Notes under the pieces: generated by a model
The model's input: the letters and a program-made list of their open reading frames with translations, nothing else
The model's database searches: none
What the model was told of the DNA's origin: nothing
Translations under genes and position numbers: made by a program
Shown: in pieces, positions 21,178-31,466 of the stretch
Layout: each line of letters starts with the position of its first letter
Position numbering within the stretch: position 1 is the stretch's first letter
Source: Bryum argenteum
Lineage: Eukaryota > Streptophyta > Bryopsida > Bryales > Bryaceae
NCBI GenBank assembly: GCA_037043015.1
Contig: CM073321.1
Location: forward strand, 1,369,001 to 1,433,000
Reading direction: 5' to 3'
Length of the DNA stretch: 64,000 nt

Positions 21178-24100
21178 AAACGTGATTAACATACTACCGG
21201 TCATTATTCGCTTGAGCCCCCTTTATTATAAAGTTGGCTTGGCCCCCCTTCATTACAAACTTGGCTTGGCCCCCCTTCATCCAAATGTGCTTCATCTTCC
21301 TCCATGGTTTGGTTCGGCTCCCCTTCATCAACTTCGCGCCTTTCGATCGTTTCTTCTTCTGAATCTGACCAAACTATGTCCTCATCAGGGATTCCTCCTC
21401 TGTAACCCCTAGGCCTTGTAAGACCTTCTCGTGGGTTCTCCAATGGAAAAGGAGCTCGCGAATGCGGGGTTCTGTTGGCTTTGTAGTTTGAGACAATCTT
21501 TTAACGTCCTCCAATCCACCTCCCTCTCCAAAATTATCTACGCGTACGCCATTTGTGCTATGTTGTACGAAACCTTGTTGCTCACCACATGCACACCGGC
21601 GTAGAGGAACTTCCACACTTCAATGCATCGTTGCACAAATTCATCGTGATTGCAATAGTGCAAATTTGCGCTATTCAAGCGGCAATGAAACTCGTGACAA
21701 TAGTGTGGAAACAAATGGCCGATGTGGCACCAAGCTATGTACCACTTGCAAGTCTTAAGGATCCACGGTCCCTCTCATCGCCCCACCCCGGAAAAGCATG
21801 TTGCGTGGGATCTATGAGAATCTTGAGAAATCTCCTTTGCTTCTTTCCTTTCCTCTTGCGGTTCTTGTCTCTCGCTATCTTCCGCTCCCGGCTAGGCGTC
21901 ATCGTCACCCAAATGCTAACCAACAAAGAAACTTTAAAAAACTTAAAACAAATTTATATCTATTCCATGAGACTAACACAGAATTTGAAAACTCGACAAC
22001 CGGGCGGCACGTATGTATAAAGTGTAAACGTGTGGCACATGTGTGCCAATCACCGCACGCTCAAGCACTCAAACAAGCAGGCGGCAACCAGAGGTCGACA
22101 CGTGGAGGTGAAAAATGGCGACTGCCGATGTCCACGCGCCTATTTGTACCCCTCACCGTTGGGGCGACCGCCCGATCCAAATTGATGGGCGAACGTTGAT
22201 CATCTGGGACGACGCCGATCCACCGATGGGCGACCGTCGATCCACCCGTGGCGAAATGTAGGTCGAGGGCGCGACCTCCGGATGAGAGGCGCGGCGTAAG
22301 TCGAGGGCGCGACCTCGAGATCGCGGGACCGCCCGATCACGGGCGGACGGGCGAACGTCGGTCACTGGAGCGACCGCCGCTCCAGTTGGTGGGCGAACGT
22401 AGGTCAGAAGGCGACCAGTGGTATAGATGAAGGGCAAGGACTAACCTTCCTCCCAACGTATTTGTACGCGTCCAGATCGCGCGACCGTCGATACAACAGA
22501 CGGGCAAACATCGGTTACTGGGTCAAAAAATTTGGAACCATCAAATTATTTTTTTTAAAAAAAACGGAGCTACTTGTCCCGAATTAGTTTAGATTGGTCG
22601 AAGTGACCAGAACTTTGAAAAGTAGAGGGAATATAGTAAAGAGGGGAGGAAAAATAATTTTAAATCTTGGATTAGCTAATAAGTACCTTACGAACATGAT
22701 GGAGCAATAAAAATTATCAAAGGAGTAACGAATTCATATGATGGATTTTGGTTGCAAGTATTTGGAACCATCAAATTTATAAAAAAAAGAGATAAAATAG
22801 ATAAAGGGGGGAATAATGTGATTTTAAACTTGGACTTGCTAATAATGACCCTATGAAAATGATGGAATCATAAAAAAAACCATAGGGAAATCGCATCCAT
22901 ATGTCATAATTTAGGTGCACCCACTAGAACTTCGAATGATAAGGGAAAAGAGAATAAAAGGGTAGAGGAGGTGATACTAAAACTTGAATTAGGTAATAAG
23001 GGCCTTATGAATGTAATGGAAGTGTTCATAAAACCATAGGAGAATGGGAACTATGTGCTTGAGTTTATATGGGGATATTTGAATCGGCAGGGTTTGAAGT
23101 AAGGGGGCATATGTAAATTTATAAGAAAAAAGGGAGTGGAAGGGTGTTGATAATTTTCCTAGGTGATTCATATAGTATAAAAAATATGGTAAAAATCTTA
23201 GGGCCACGGAAGGAATGGAAGTATTTTTCCCAAATTTCTAAAAATTAAATAGTCATGTGAAAGTATGGGGTGTGCGTAGGTGCATATGAAAACAAAGTGG
23301 GGAATGTAATTTGAACGTTTGGAATAGCTAATATGGATCATATAAAAATGATGGAACCATAAAAAAGATTACAGGAAAACTGGAACTATTTTTTCTAAAT
23401 TTATCTAGAATGTTCGAAGTGAGTAGAGCTTTAAATAATAGACAAAAAATAGTCAAAAGGAGAGAAAAAATAATTTTAAATCTTGGGCTAGTTAATAAGT
23501 ACCTTATGAGCATGATAGAGGTATAAAAAAAATTGTAGGAGTAAAGGATCTATAGGGTGGATTTTTGTTGCAAGTACTTAGAAACACCGAACTTTAAAGA
23601 ATAAGAAAAAATAGATAAAGGGGGTAAGGGTACAATTTTAACACTTAGACTAGCTAATTATGACCCTATGGAAATGATGGTGTTATTTAAAAATTGTGGG
23701 GATAACGCATCTATAGGTCATCATTTACTTGCAAGTCTTTTGAATCAATGAGAATATTGAATAATATAGGGAAAATAGATTTGTGGAAAGGGATAACGAT
23801 TTTAAAACTTGTGTTGACTAAAAAGACCTTATAAAAATTATCGAAGAACAAAATTTCCGTAAGAGAAACGTATCTACATGTTATGATTTACTTTGACTTT
23901 GTAGGATGCTAAGTAATAGAGGAAGTTATACTAAAGGGGGGAGGAGGTGGTTTTATTATTTTCTCTAACCCTATTAAATATACTGAATCATAAAAGAAGC
24001 CACATGGAACTTGGATTTACATGGAAGGAAATACTTGGTGTTAATTTGATTCGACCTTCCAGATCGCGCGACCGCCGATACGTGATGGATGGGCGAACGT

Positions 24101-24656
24101 CGGTCATCAAAGGGCAATCGCCAATCCGATGATGATGGCAAACGTCGGCGAGAGGCGACGGCCGTGGCGAGAATGTTGCGTGGGTGAGATAGTTCTTGCA
24201 TCTTCTCGCGCATGCGTGCATATTCCACGGAAAGCTGGTCTCCTTCTTTCATCTTCTTCTCATACATTGCTCGTGTTTTTTCGAGATCTGCTTGCAATCT
24301 TGCTATAGCATCGTCTTTGCTCTTCAGAAGAGCTTTGAAATCAGAAGATGTGTCAAGTTCTTCCAATGGTAAGATGCTAGTACCATGGGGCTCTACCACG
24401 GGTGAATGATCACTTGCTATTGAAGAGTGAGAGCCACCTATTTGAGGAACGTGGTGTGAGCCTTAAAAACCACCATGTAGGTGGCCTTTGGTCACAAGGG
24501 GTGAATTGAAGGAAATCACAAGAAGAGGGAACAATGAAGAGGAGGAGACAAGAAGAAGAGGAAAAAACAAGAAGGTAAATGAGGAGAAAACTCCCCCGCC
24601 GGATGACCTTGAAAGTGCCCCTTGGTTTTTGGGCCACCAAGTCGTCATCCTAGCTC
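21178..24656. repeat. Tandem 3.48 kb repeat, unit 3
   Basis: Third direct copy. It differs from unit 1 mainly in the two GC-rich arrays (22150-22400 and 24060-24180) and by small indels near 21460-21500 that break the resident open frame. Its right end runs into the complete LTR-like block, whereas units 1 and 2 are cut there and start over, so the array arose by repeated duplication with this junction as its edge. Confidence 0.95.
21204..21902 (-). pseudogene. Uncharacterised QRCIEV-motif gene, unit 3 copy
   Basis: Homologous to the copies in units 1 and 2 but further broken. Single-base deletions near 21461 and 21501 shift the acidic tail out of frame, and a small rearrangement near 21776 (CTCATCGCCCC instead of CTACTGTCGCCC) disrupts the core before the WCHI segment. 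Confidence 0.65.
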
Positions 24657-26307
24657 GGAATCAAGCGTGCTATAGCTTTTTAGAAAGCTTACTTGATTTC
24701 CCACCTACCCTGAAAATCTCAAGAGGAAAGAGTGAAAATCCTAGGACTGATTCCACTTTGACTGTGGCAGTTTTTGCCACTGCCGGGGGGGAAAGCTTTT
24801 CCAACGCGCCAACTTTGGGAGCCAATTTCTCCTTTTTGAAAGATCGGATTGGGCATGCCATATACCCCGGAAAGCTCTCTTGGAGCTCTGTCCACCCTAG
24901 AAATCTCAACAGCATAGCAAGAAAACTCTAGGACTGATTGCTGTTTGAACACAGCTGATTTACTCACTGCCGGGGGGAAATTGTTTTCGACACCCCGACT
25001 TTGGGAGCAAATTTCTCCTTCTCTACAACTCGGATTTGAGCATGCTTACTACCGTTAGAAAGCTCTACTCACAAGTTACCTATCACAAAAGAAACAAAAT
25101 TGAGAGGGAGGTCCACCTGCCTCCCTACTCCTACTCTAACTAAGCATTACAAAGAAGAAGAGGTAGACAAACAAAATTGAGAGGGAGGTCCACCTGCCTC
25201 CCTACTCCTACTCTAACTAAGCATTACAAAGAAGAAGAGGTAGACAAACAAAATTGAGAGGGAGGTCCACCTGCCTCCCTACTCCTACTCTAACTAAGCA
25301 TTACAAAGAAGAAGAGGTAGACAAACAAAATTGAGAGGGAGGTCCACCTGCCTCCCTACTCCTACTCTAACTAAACATTACAAAAAAGAAGAGGTAGACA
25401 AACAAAATTGAGAGGGAGGTCCACCTGCCTCCCTACTCCTACTTTAACTAAACATTACAAAGAAGAAGAGGTAGACAAACAAGATATTAGACAAACAAGA
25501 TGAAGGAGAAAGAGGCCCATGGCCTTCCTTCTCCTACTTTAACTAGATTGAGCGGGTCATTACAAAGAGATGATAAACAAGCTTGGGAGCAAGGCTTAAA
25601 TACTCTTGCTCTCAAGTTTTAACCCGGCCATTTACTTGGCCGGTAACTAAGGGTAAGTACTAACAATGGAGCCAACTTGCCACCCATGCAAGGGAGCAAG
25701 TCCCATGCCCATGCTCTACCTACCACTATAAATATATAAAAGTCCCATGATCCCTCCACCATGCCACTTGGATGGAGGGTCAATGGTGGCTTCCATTGCC
25801 ACAAGGTGATAAATAATCACCATGGAAGCCAACCAACAAGGACTAACAATTTTACTAACATACAAGATATTAACCATGAGAGACCTATTGATTGTAGCTT
25901 GATCTTGTTTGTCGAAGGAGTGCCGGCTTGAAGGAAAGGGATAGCCCCCACTCTTCCCTTACCACTTTGGGCTTCAATCGTGGGGCCTTCTACTCTACTC
26001 ATCAAATCCCCACTCTTCCTTCACCACTTTGGGCTTCCATCGTGGGGCCCCTAATCTAATTGTTTAATTTTCCTACTCTACCAACTACCCCTTTTCTTCT
26101 TACCCTACTTCAATCTTCAAATTGACTCCACTTCCTCTAAAAAGTCTTCTCTAAAAGTTAATACTTTCTAACCTTCCAATTAACATTTAAGGGTTTTCAT
26201 TCAAAACCCTTAACTCCTCATACTTATATCACAATATTCAACTAACATTTGACAAAACATTAACATTGAGCCAAACAAATGAATGTTGCACATTTGTTGG
26301 CTCACAG
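24455..26307 (+). mobile_element. LTR-like block with TGTGAGCC...GGCTCACA ends
   Basis: The block begins TGTGAGCC at 24455 and ends GGCTCACA at 26307, a perfect 8 bp inverted terminus with TG...CA. It holds a TATA-like CTATAAATATATAAAAG near 25727 and a 77 bp minisatellite. Sequence after 26307 (GGTGTCGGCCATCTGGGA) could be a primer-site relative but is not a clear tRNA match. Its first 200 bp also close tandem units 1 and 2. Parts match 31467-32628 in inverse orientation. No flanking duplication is evident. Confidence 0.55.
25094..25481. repeat. 77 bp minisatellite, five copies
   Basis: Units starting at 25094, 25171, 25248, 25325 and 25402 contain ACAAAATTGAGAGGGAGGTC, then CCTCCCTACTCCTACT, and end GAAGAAGAGGTAGACAA. 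Copies are nearly identical, with a few substitutions in the last two. Confidence 0.95.
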
Positions 26308-26440
26308 GTGTCGGCCATCTGGGACGACTCGAAGAGGAAGAGAACCTAGAATCCTCTTGCTTATGGTAAGTGCACGTTCCTTGGGCACACGGTCATATGA
26401 TAATTGCCTTCCAAGTAATGGACCTACAAGGCTAAAAAGC

Positions 26441-27088
26441 CTACACGTGGCCAGGTAAATTACGACGATGATCCGCATCAATCACAACGCTGGAGGGAGG
26501 AATAGCACATTGTACTTGACGCACCGCCTTACGAGGCCGCGAACCATCTGAGTCATCGTCCTCTTCCATAGCCTTGGTAACAGACCTCGTCACTCCCATG
26601 CCACCATGAGGAGCGTCAGGGGATCTTAGAATGCCTGTCGGAATGTCACTCGTTGAAGGTCGTGTTACATGCTTCCCATCTTTGACAGTTGTCCAATCCA
26701 CTCGTTTACCAGGAGCAACCTCGGCGTATACTCCACGAGCAAGAAACAATGGAACCTCGTTGCGCTCCGCACATGGCATGCCATACAAGACTTGGTAAAC
26801 CTCAATGCATCGTTGTTTGAAGTTTGGGCAATCGCAAAACTTAAGATTTGCCTTGTTGGTGCGCCGATGAAAATGGTGACGAGACAGAGGGAATTTCTTG
26901 TCAATGTGACACCATTCAATGAACGATTCGCAAGTGGCCATCGCCCACATATCTGGTTCATCTTCCCAACCTCTTAAGGCAAGCTTATTTGGATTCTGAA
27001 GCACGTGTAATCTTTTCCGTTGTGGGTTGCCCATCCTCTTCCTCTTCTTGTCGTTCTCTGCCTTCCTAAGTTGCCCGCCAGTAGCCAT
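26441..27088 (-). CDS. Uncharacterised QRCIEV-motif protein, intact copy
   Basis: This is a 215-codon frame on the minus strand from ATG 27088 (MATGGQLRKAENDKK) to TAG 26441. The N-terminus is very basic (KKRKRMGNPQRKRLHVL) and suggests nuclear targeting. The core has WGATCESFIEWCHI-like spacing as seen in CESFIEWCHIDKKFPLSRHH, then KFCDCPNFKQRCIEVYQVLY. The tail is acidic, then basic (EEDDDSDGSRPRKAVRQ). A TATA box lies about 125 bp upstream and a six-codon upstream ORF occurs in the leader. It is homologous to the broken genes in the tandem units. I do not recognise the family; the Cys/His pattern may bind zinc. Confidence 0.65.
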   Translation of the reverse strand: MATGGQLRKAENDKKRKRMGNPQRKRLHVLQNPNKLALRGWEDEPDMWAMATCESFIEWCHIDKKFPLSRHHFHRRTNKANLKFCDCPNFKQRCIEVYQVLYGMPCAERNEVPLFLARGVYAEVAPGKRVDWTTVKDGKHVTRPSTSDIPTGILRSPDAPHGGMGVTRSVTKAMEEDDDSDGSRPRKAVRQVQCAIPPSSVVIDADHRRNLPGHV

Positions 27089-27213
27089 GGATGAAATAGC
27101 CAAAATGGCGGATAGTTATTACCTACCCGGAACGAGCATGCAGCCAATTTAATGGATGAAAGACAGCGCGCTAGGCCAGTAGACCCAAATAAGAAGTCCA
27201 GATACGATGGGGG

Positions 27214-27222
27214 AATTTATAG
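27214..27222 (-). promoter_or_regulatory. TATA box of the QRCIEV-motif gene
   Basis: CTATAAATT on the minus strand is about 125 bp upstream of ATG 27088. It sits at the edge of the GGCGACCG array. The junction words GTTGGGGCGACCG are the same as in the tandem units, so promoter and array appear to move together. Confidence 0.6.
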
Positions 27223-27235
27223 GGCAACCTCGCGT

Positions 27236-27445
27236 TGGGGCGACCGTTGTCACATAATCAAGGCGACCGGCGGTCCAAATAGTGCTAGGTCGTTGCGTGG
27301 GCGACCGGCGGTTCAGTGAGGGCGCAACCGCGGGTCCAGCTGTCGCGACAGCTGGATGTGGGGCGACCGCCGGTGCAGCTGTCGCGACAGCGGGACGTGG
27401 GGCGACCGCCGATGGGCTACTGTGGGGCGACCGCCGGTCTCCAGG
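27236..27445. repeat. GGCGACCG array between divergent genes
   Basis: Six or more copies such as GGCGACCGGCGGTCC and GGGGCGACCGCCGGTG occur, with a perfect palindrome CAGCTGTCGCGACAGCTG. It separates the QRCIEV-motif gene on the minus strand from the kinase-like gene on the plus strand, so it may act as a shared bidirectional promoter or an element border. Confidence 0.8.
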
Positions 27446-27627
27446 GATATATCAACCCGAACGCGCGGGTTTCATATTACTTTTTCCGAAACTGCTACCG
27501 AACTCTCCTCCACCCTGTGTCCTTGCTCGTAAATGCGCACTGCCGGGTCGTCAGAGGAGTTTTTGGGGTTTGGTGCACATTGATAGCAAGGGGAGATTTT
27601 TCGCCAGTTTTCACAACAAGTTCAACG

Positions 27628-29178
27628 ATGAGTAAATCCAAAAAGCACCAGGAGGGAGAGCGAACATGGGATCTTGATGCCCCCGAAGCATTTGCACCAG
27701 ACCTTGCTATGCAACAACCTAGTGGAAGCGCAGGCCATAGGAGGAAGAGGAGACACCAAAAAGAAGTAGCTCCGGGATTCCTAACATCAGGTTATATTAG
27801 GTTTGCAGAAAAAGCGTGTTTGGATTGGTATGAGGAAACGGAGGCTCAATTTCTAGAGCACAACTACTTGAAGAATGTTAGCACGGATAAAGAAAGACTG
27901 AAGGAAAAATTAGAGGCGGTAATTATGAAGGCCATGGCGGAATCGAAAGAATTCCAAGATGTGGATTATCATTCGCAGTACTAGTTGCGGATGGAGAATA
28001 CAATTGATCAATGCATCTTCAATGTGAAAGAGTTGTGGAAGAAGCAATTTGGACAGAGGCGTCTAATAGAAGAGGAGGACCAGTTTAAACGCAAGATGGA
28101 TTAGTGGCAACACTCAATCCAAAAGCTTAGCAAAAATAAAAGCCGAGGGATGACATGGGAAAAAACCGCTTTGCTAGCCACATTTGAACGAGACACAGGG
28201 TTGGGAGTGGTGTGGATTCCTCAAGACGCTAGGATAGAAGCTCTATCAGCCCGCGACATGGAGGGAGGCCATGGACTGGTGCGGAAGGTGCGGATAGTTG
28301 GAGTAGACCACGTTCCAGATCATATCGATTTTGTAGCAAAGCTTTCGAAGAATATGAATATTCAGAAGAGGAGGATAGAGACTGCAGCAGAAGCTCTTAT
28401 ATGTCCTTTGAATCATCCAGGTATTATCAAGTTTTGGGCGTTGCATACAAGAACATTCGAGGCTTACACATATTGGTGGAATGGAGGATCACTACACGAA
28501 ATGCTGAAGTTAGATGAGAAGGTCAGCGACAAACATCTTCACTGGTCAAAAGTAAAGGACGTTCTGAGTCTCACTACACATGAGGCTTTCAGAATTAGCC
28601 TTTTCCGTCGTCATAGGATGAAGTTAGCTTGGGGTTTAATGTACATCATGAATCTGGTGCATAAGATAGGAGTACTTCACAACGACCTATCCCCCTCAAA
28701 CATACTATTGCATTTCCCAACTGTTGGAGAAGACAAGATTTGTATTGGAGTGTGTGACTGGGGGATGACATCTTGTATAGCAGAACAACAGCCTTCACGT
28801 TATGGATACCAGACGGAGAAGAAAAAGGATGACGATATGGCACGTCGATGGTAAATGGCGCCCGAGATGTTCTATACTTATGGACCAGAAAGTTCTGATA
28901 CAAATCTGCACGTCGAGGAACTCCTACATCCGACCATAGTAGCATCAGATTTGTATGCGGTTGGCAAGCTCATCCAATTGATTAATGTGCAAAACGAATT
29001 TGACGAAGAATTATTCCCAAATTTGACGGTGCGAGATTCATTCCTATCGAAAGTGTCATCACTGACCAGGCATGAATCGGAGAAGAGAATGACCTGTGGG
29101 GAGGTGGTGAACCGCTTGATGGGAAAATCGTATCATATGCTTCCACCAGCGTGTGTATTTAGAGAGGACAGTAATTAG
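27628..29178 (+). pseudogene. Protein-kinase-like gene with three in-frame stops
   Basis: From ATG 27628 one reading frame runs to TAG 29176-29178 with no frameshift, interrupted only by TAG 27982, TAG 28102 and TAA 28852. The N-terminal 170 codons are charged and helical with no known domain. A kinase fold follows: VAK lysine (HIDFVAKLSK), LNHPGIIKFWALHTRT, catalytic loop HNDLSPSNILL, metal-binding CDWGM in place of DFG, APEM, and SDLYAVGKLI for subdomain IX. The His-Asn-Asp loop and DWG are unusual but keep both key aspartates. A glycine-rich loop is not obvious. Most likely a degraded kinase carried by a mobile element. Confidence 0.75.
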
Positions 29179-29473
29179 TTTATAATATCGTTATTTCTTC
29201 TTGCAATTCATAGGCTCCTAGGGATGACCATCTCATGTCATTGAGTGCTCATTTAGCCATGTAATTCACAAATCATACTTGCAATACATACAATCTACTT
29301 TTTCACATATTGTTCCAGTTTTAATAGATTTTCGCAACTCTTATAGTTATGTTCGCTTTTTACACTAGTCACATATGTATGTCATCGCATTTTTTGTTAC
29401 ATGAGTTTCAAAACTCATGGTTGATGTTAGCCTTTTCTTCAGGGGTTCGTGGATTGTTGTAATTTGTTTCATC
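29179..29473. other. 3' flank of the kinase-like gene
   Basis: AT-rich sequence with no open frame of note. It probably holds the kinase 3' untranslated region. Confidence 0.4.
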
Positions 29474-29578
29474 TTAAATTCTTAATGCTTCATCTACATT
29501 TGGATAACGTGAACGGAAGAATTTTGGGTAATGTTGGATAGCAAAATGACTTATTCTACTCGAGGGAAGCCTCCAATA

Positions 29579-29668
29579 TAAGGCGACCCTAGGCGACCAC
29601 CGGCCCAGGGGCGACAGTAGGCGACCGCCGGTCCCAGGAGACCGCCGGTTGCCCAGGGGCAAACGTCG
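29579..29668. repeat. GGCGACCG array, right side of the kinase-like gene
   Basis: Copies such as GGCGACCACCGGCCC and GGCGACCGCCGGTCCC lie downstream of the kinase frame. The array truncates the C-terminal coding part of the methyltransferase-like gene on the other strand (the frame changes from EEESGE into array sequence), which looks like an insertion border. Confidence 0.75.
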
Positions 29669-29689
29669 GTAGCCCATTGGAACCGATTC

Positions 29690-31400
29690 TCCACTTTCTT
29701 CTTCAATTGGAGAGACATCTTTGTAGGTTGAAAGAACACCTTCAAAAATCTCTTTGTCACGTTCAAGAGCGATCAAGTGTCAGTTTGAACGTGCGCTAGC
29801 AACAACAAAAGCACCTGAAGATTTAGACACCCAGTTTAGAAAGTAATCATTGAATGAACCAATTGGTAATTTGGTGTATGAGAAGTTATACTAGTACTTG
29901 CGCTCCAATCAAAATCGATAGTCTCATCGTAATTGAGACAATCAACAAAGCACTGAATGAAGGATGGATCTTTCTCACGTGAACCGCGCCACGGTTTACC
30001 GTTCGGACAATATGTTAACGACTCCATGTCCGCAAAGTTATACAAGTTGTCTTGTTGGACGGGCATAATGTTGACCCCAGCGTACTCTTGTGCCACTGTT
30101 GGGATTTAAGCTTTGATACGAATTTCTTACGAGCAAAAACCTTAATTTTGAAGTTGTGCTTCTGCAATCCAAACGAGAAATTACTATGAGATATGATTCA
30201 AGTGTCTAATTACATAGCATCTAGCAATTGAGACCAACAATTTTAGAATTACTTCTTTTGGTGAAGTAGTTTCGAAGCCAGAGGCAAGGGATTATAACCC
30301 CACGAATCTCGTAGGAGATGAAAACCATAAGTCGAGGATGGATTGTCTTATATACGCTCAATTCCTTGGTCCTTTGGATGCATTAGAAGAATGAATCCAA
30401 CGTCAGTCAAGTGATACAAGGCAAAGCAAAACAAGTGGTCGAAAGAGTTATCGTCTCGCTTGTTCCACGACGGAATTTTGTTGGATGAGAGTCCAAGCAC
30501 AGGCAAGTTCTCCGGAGCACCTGCGAAGATAAGATCGATTCTAGGATGCTTGAAATCCATCTCCATCTAGGTACATGAATATTTCCTGTCCTTTCCAATC
30601 TAAATGAAATAGAGATAGTAAAAAGAAACGATTCAAAGATACAACATAAATAGTTTTAAAGAGATTATGGACTTCGTATTGTTAGTATCTCTTACCGTCT
30701 TAATGTGTTTGTCTATATGAAGAATTTGTTTTTCCCGGAAACCATTAATAGTAGACTGATGAATCAAATGACCCATGTCCTTCATCTCGAGATGCATCGG
30801 CAAACTAACAGTAATCGCCGACGAAGAGCTGTTGTTGACATGCCTTGGAACAGGAATAGGGCGCTTCGCATATTTTGACTGTTTGGTTTGATGCGGTAAA
30901 GGGTCGGAGTTGTCATCTACGTTGGACAATCGAGGAGGTGAGCCCATCGGTGATACGCCACCTTCAGAACCTTGATTCAATCCATGTCCGCGTCTCCCTG
31001 CAATCGCAGTTGTCCTCTGCGAAGCCAGACTAATTCATGCACCACCAAGAAGTCCATCGACGAGTTTCCAGTAAGAAGATTGTGTCAGAATTGGTTTTCC
31101 TTGACCTGCAATTTTAGATGGTAATAAACCTTCAGATTGCGGCTCCGCATCATGTTCCGAGTCGTCTTTAGGCTCTGGCCGAGGGGCATTGTTGCGGCGT
31201 TTTCTACTACCTTTGCCTTTAGATCTTGCAGCGTGCAGTTGGTGCAGCGGGTGCAGGTGATCGGCCTGGAAGGATGAAGAAGTTGTCATCATCGTCGATC
31301 TCCATGACCTCAACACCAGTAGCGCTTGGACCAACAATTTGATAGAGATGTTTCTCTTCTTTGTGAACATGGTTATTGGCGAAACCAAGATAATTAAGTT
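29690..31400 (-). pseudogene. DNA N6/N4-methyltransferase-like gene, fragmented
   Basis: The direction is right to left. A basic linker region (RSKGKGSRKRRNNAP) and a Ser/Pro region lie at 30633-31388. Then DLIFAGAPENLPVLGLSS at about 30500-30550, in the position of the DPPY motif (here AGAPE, so the motif is altered), is followed by FCFALYHLTDVGFILLMHPK. Further on come KPWRGSREKDPSF and ETIDFDWSAS, then GAFVVASARSN, a TGA, and HLIALERDKEIFEGVL, resembling the SAM-binding end of such enzymes. Several frameshifts, stops or small introns separate the pieces. The family adds methyl groups to adenine or cytosine in DNA; activity is not expected here. Confidence 0.45.
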
Positions 31401-31466
31401 GTGAATGCAATATCCATGTTAGAGGATGGTTGTCGTAAGGCCTTTGGTAGATTATTTAACATCAAT

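Noticed and set aside
14221-24656. CRISPR-like or direct-repeat/spacer array
   Set aside because: Repeats are 3.48 kb and 162 bp satellites without unique spacers of fixed length; the context is eukaryotic.
26308-26330. tRNA primer binding site after the LTR-like block
   Set aside because: GGTGTCGGCCATCTGGG lacks the expected TGG start and matches no tRNA 3' end that I can name with confidence.
27982-28854. Alternative genetic code with TAG/TAA as glutamine
   Set aside because: TAG also ends the ParB gene, gene X and the QRCIEV-motif gene at plausible C-termini, and TGA stops occur in the same kind of pseudogenes, so decay explains the stops more simply.
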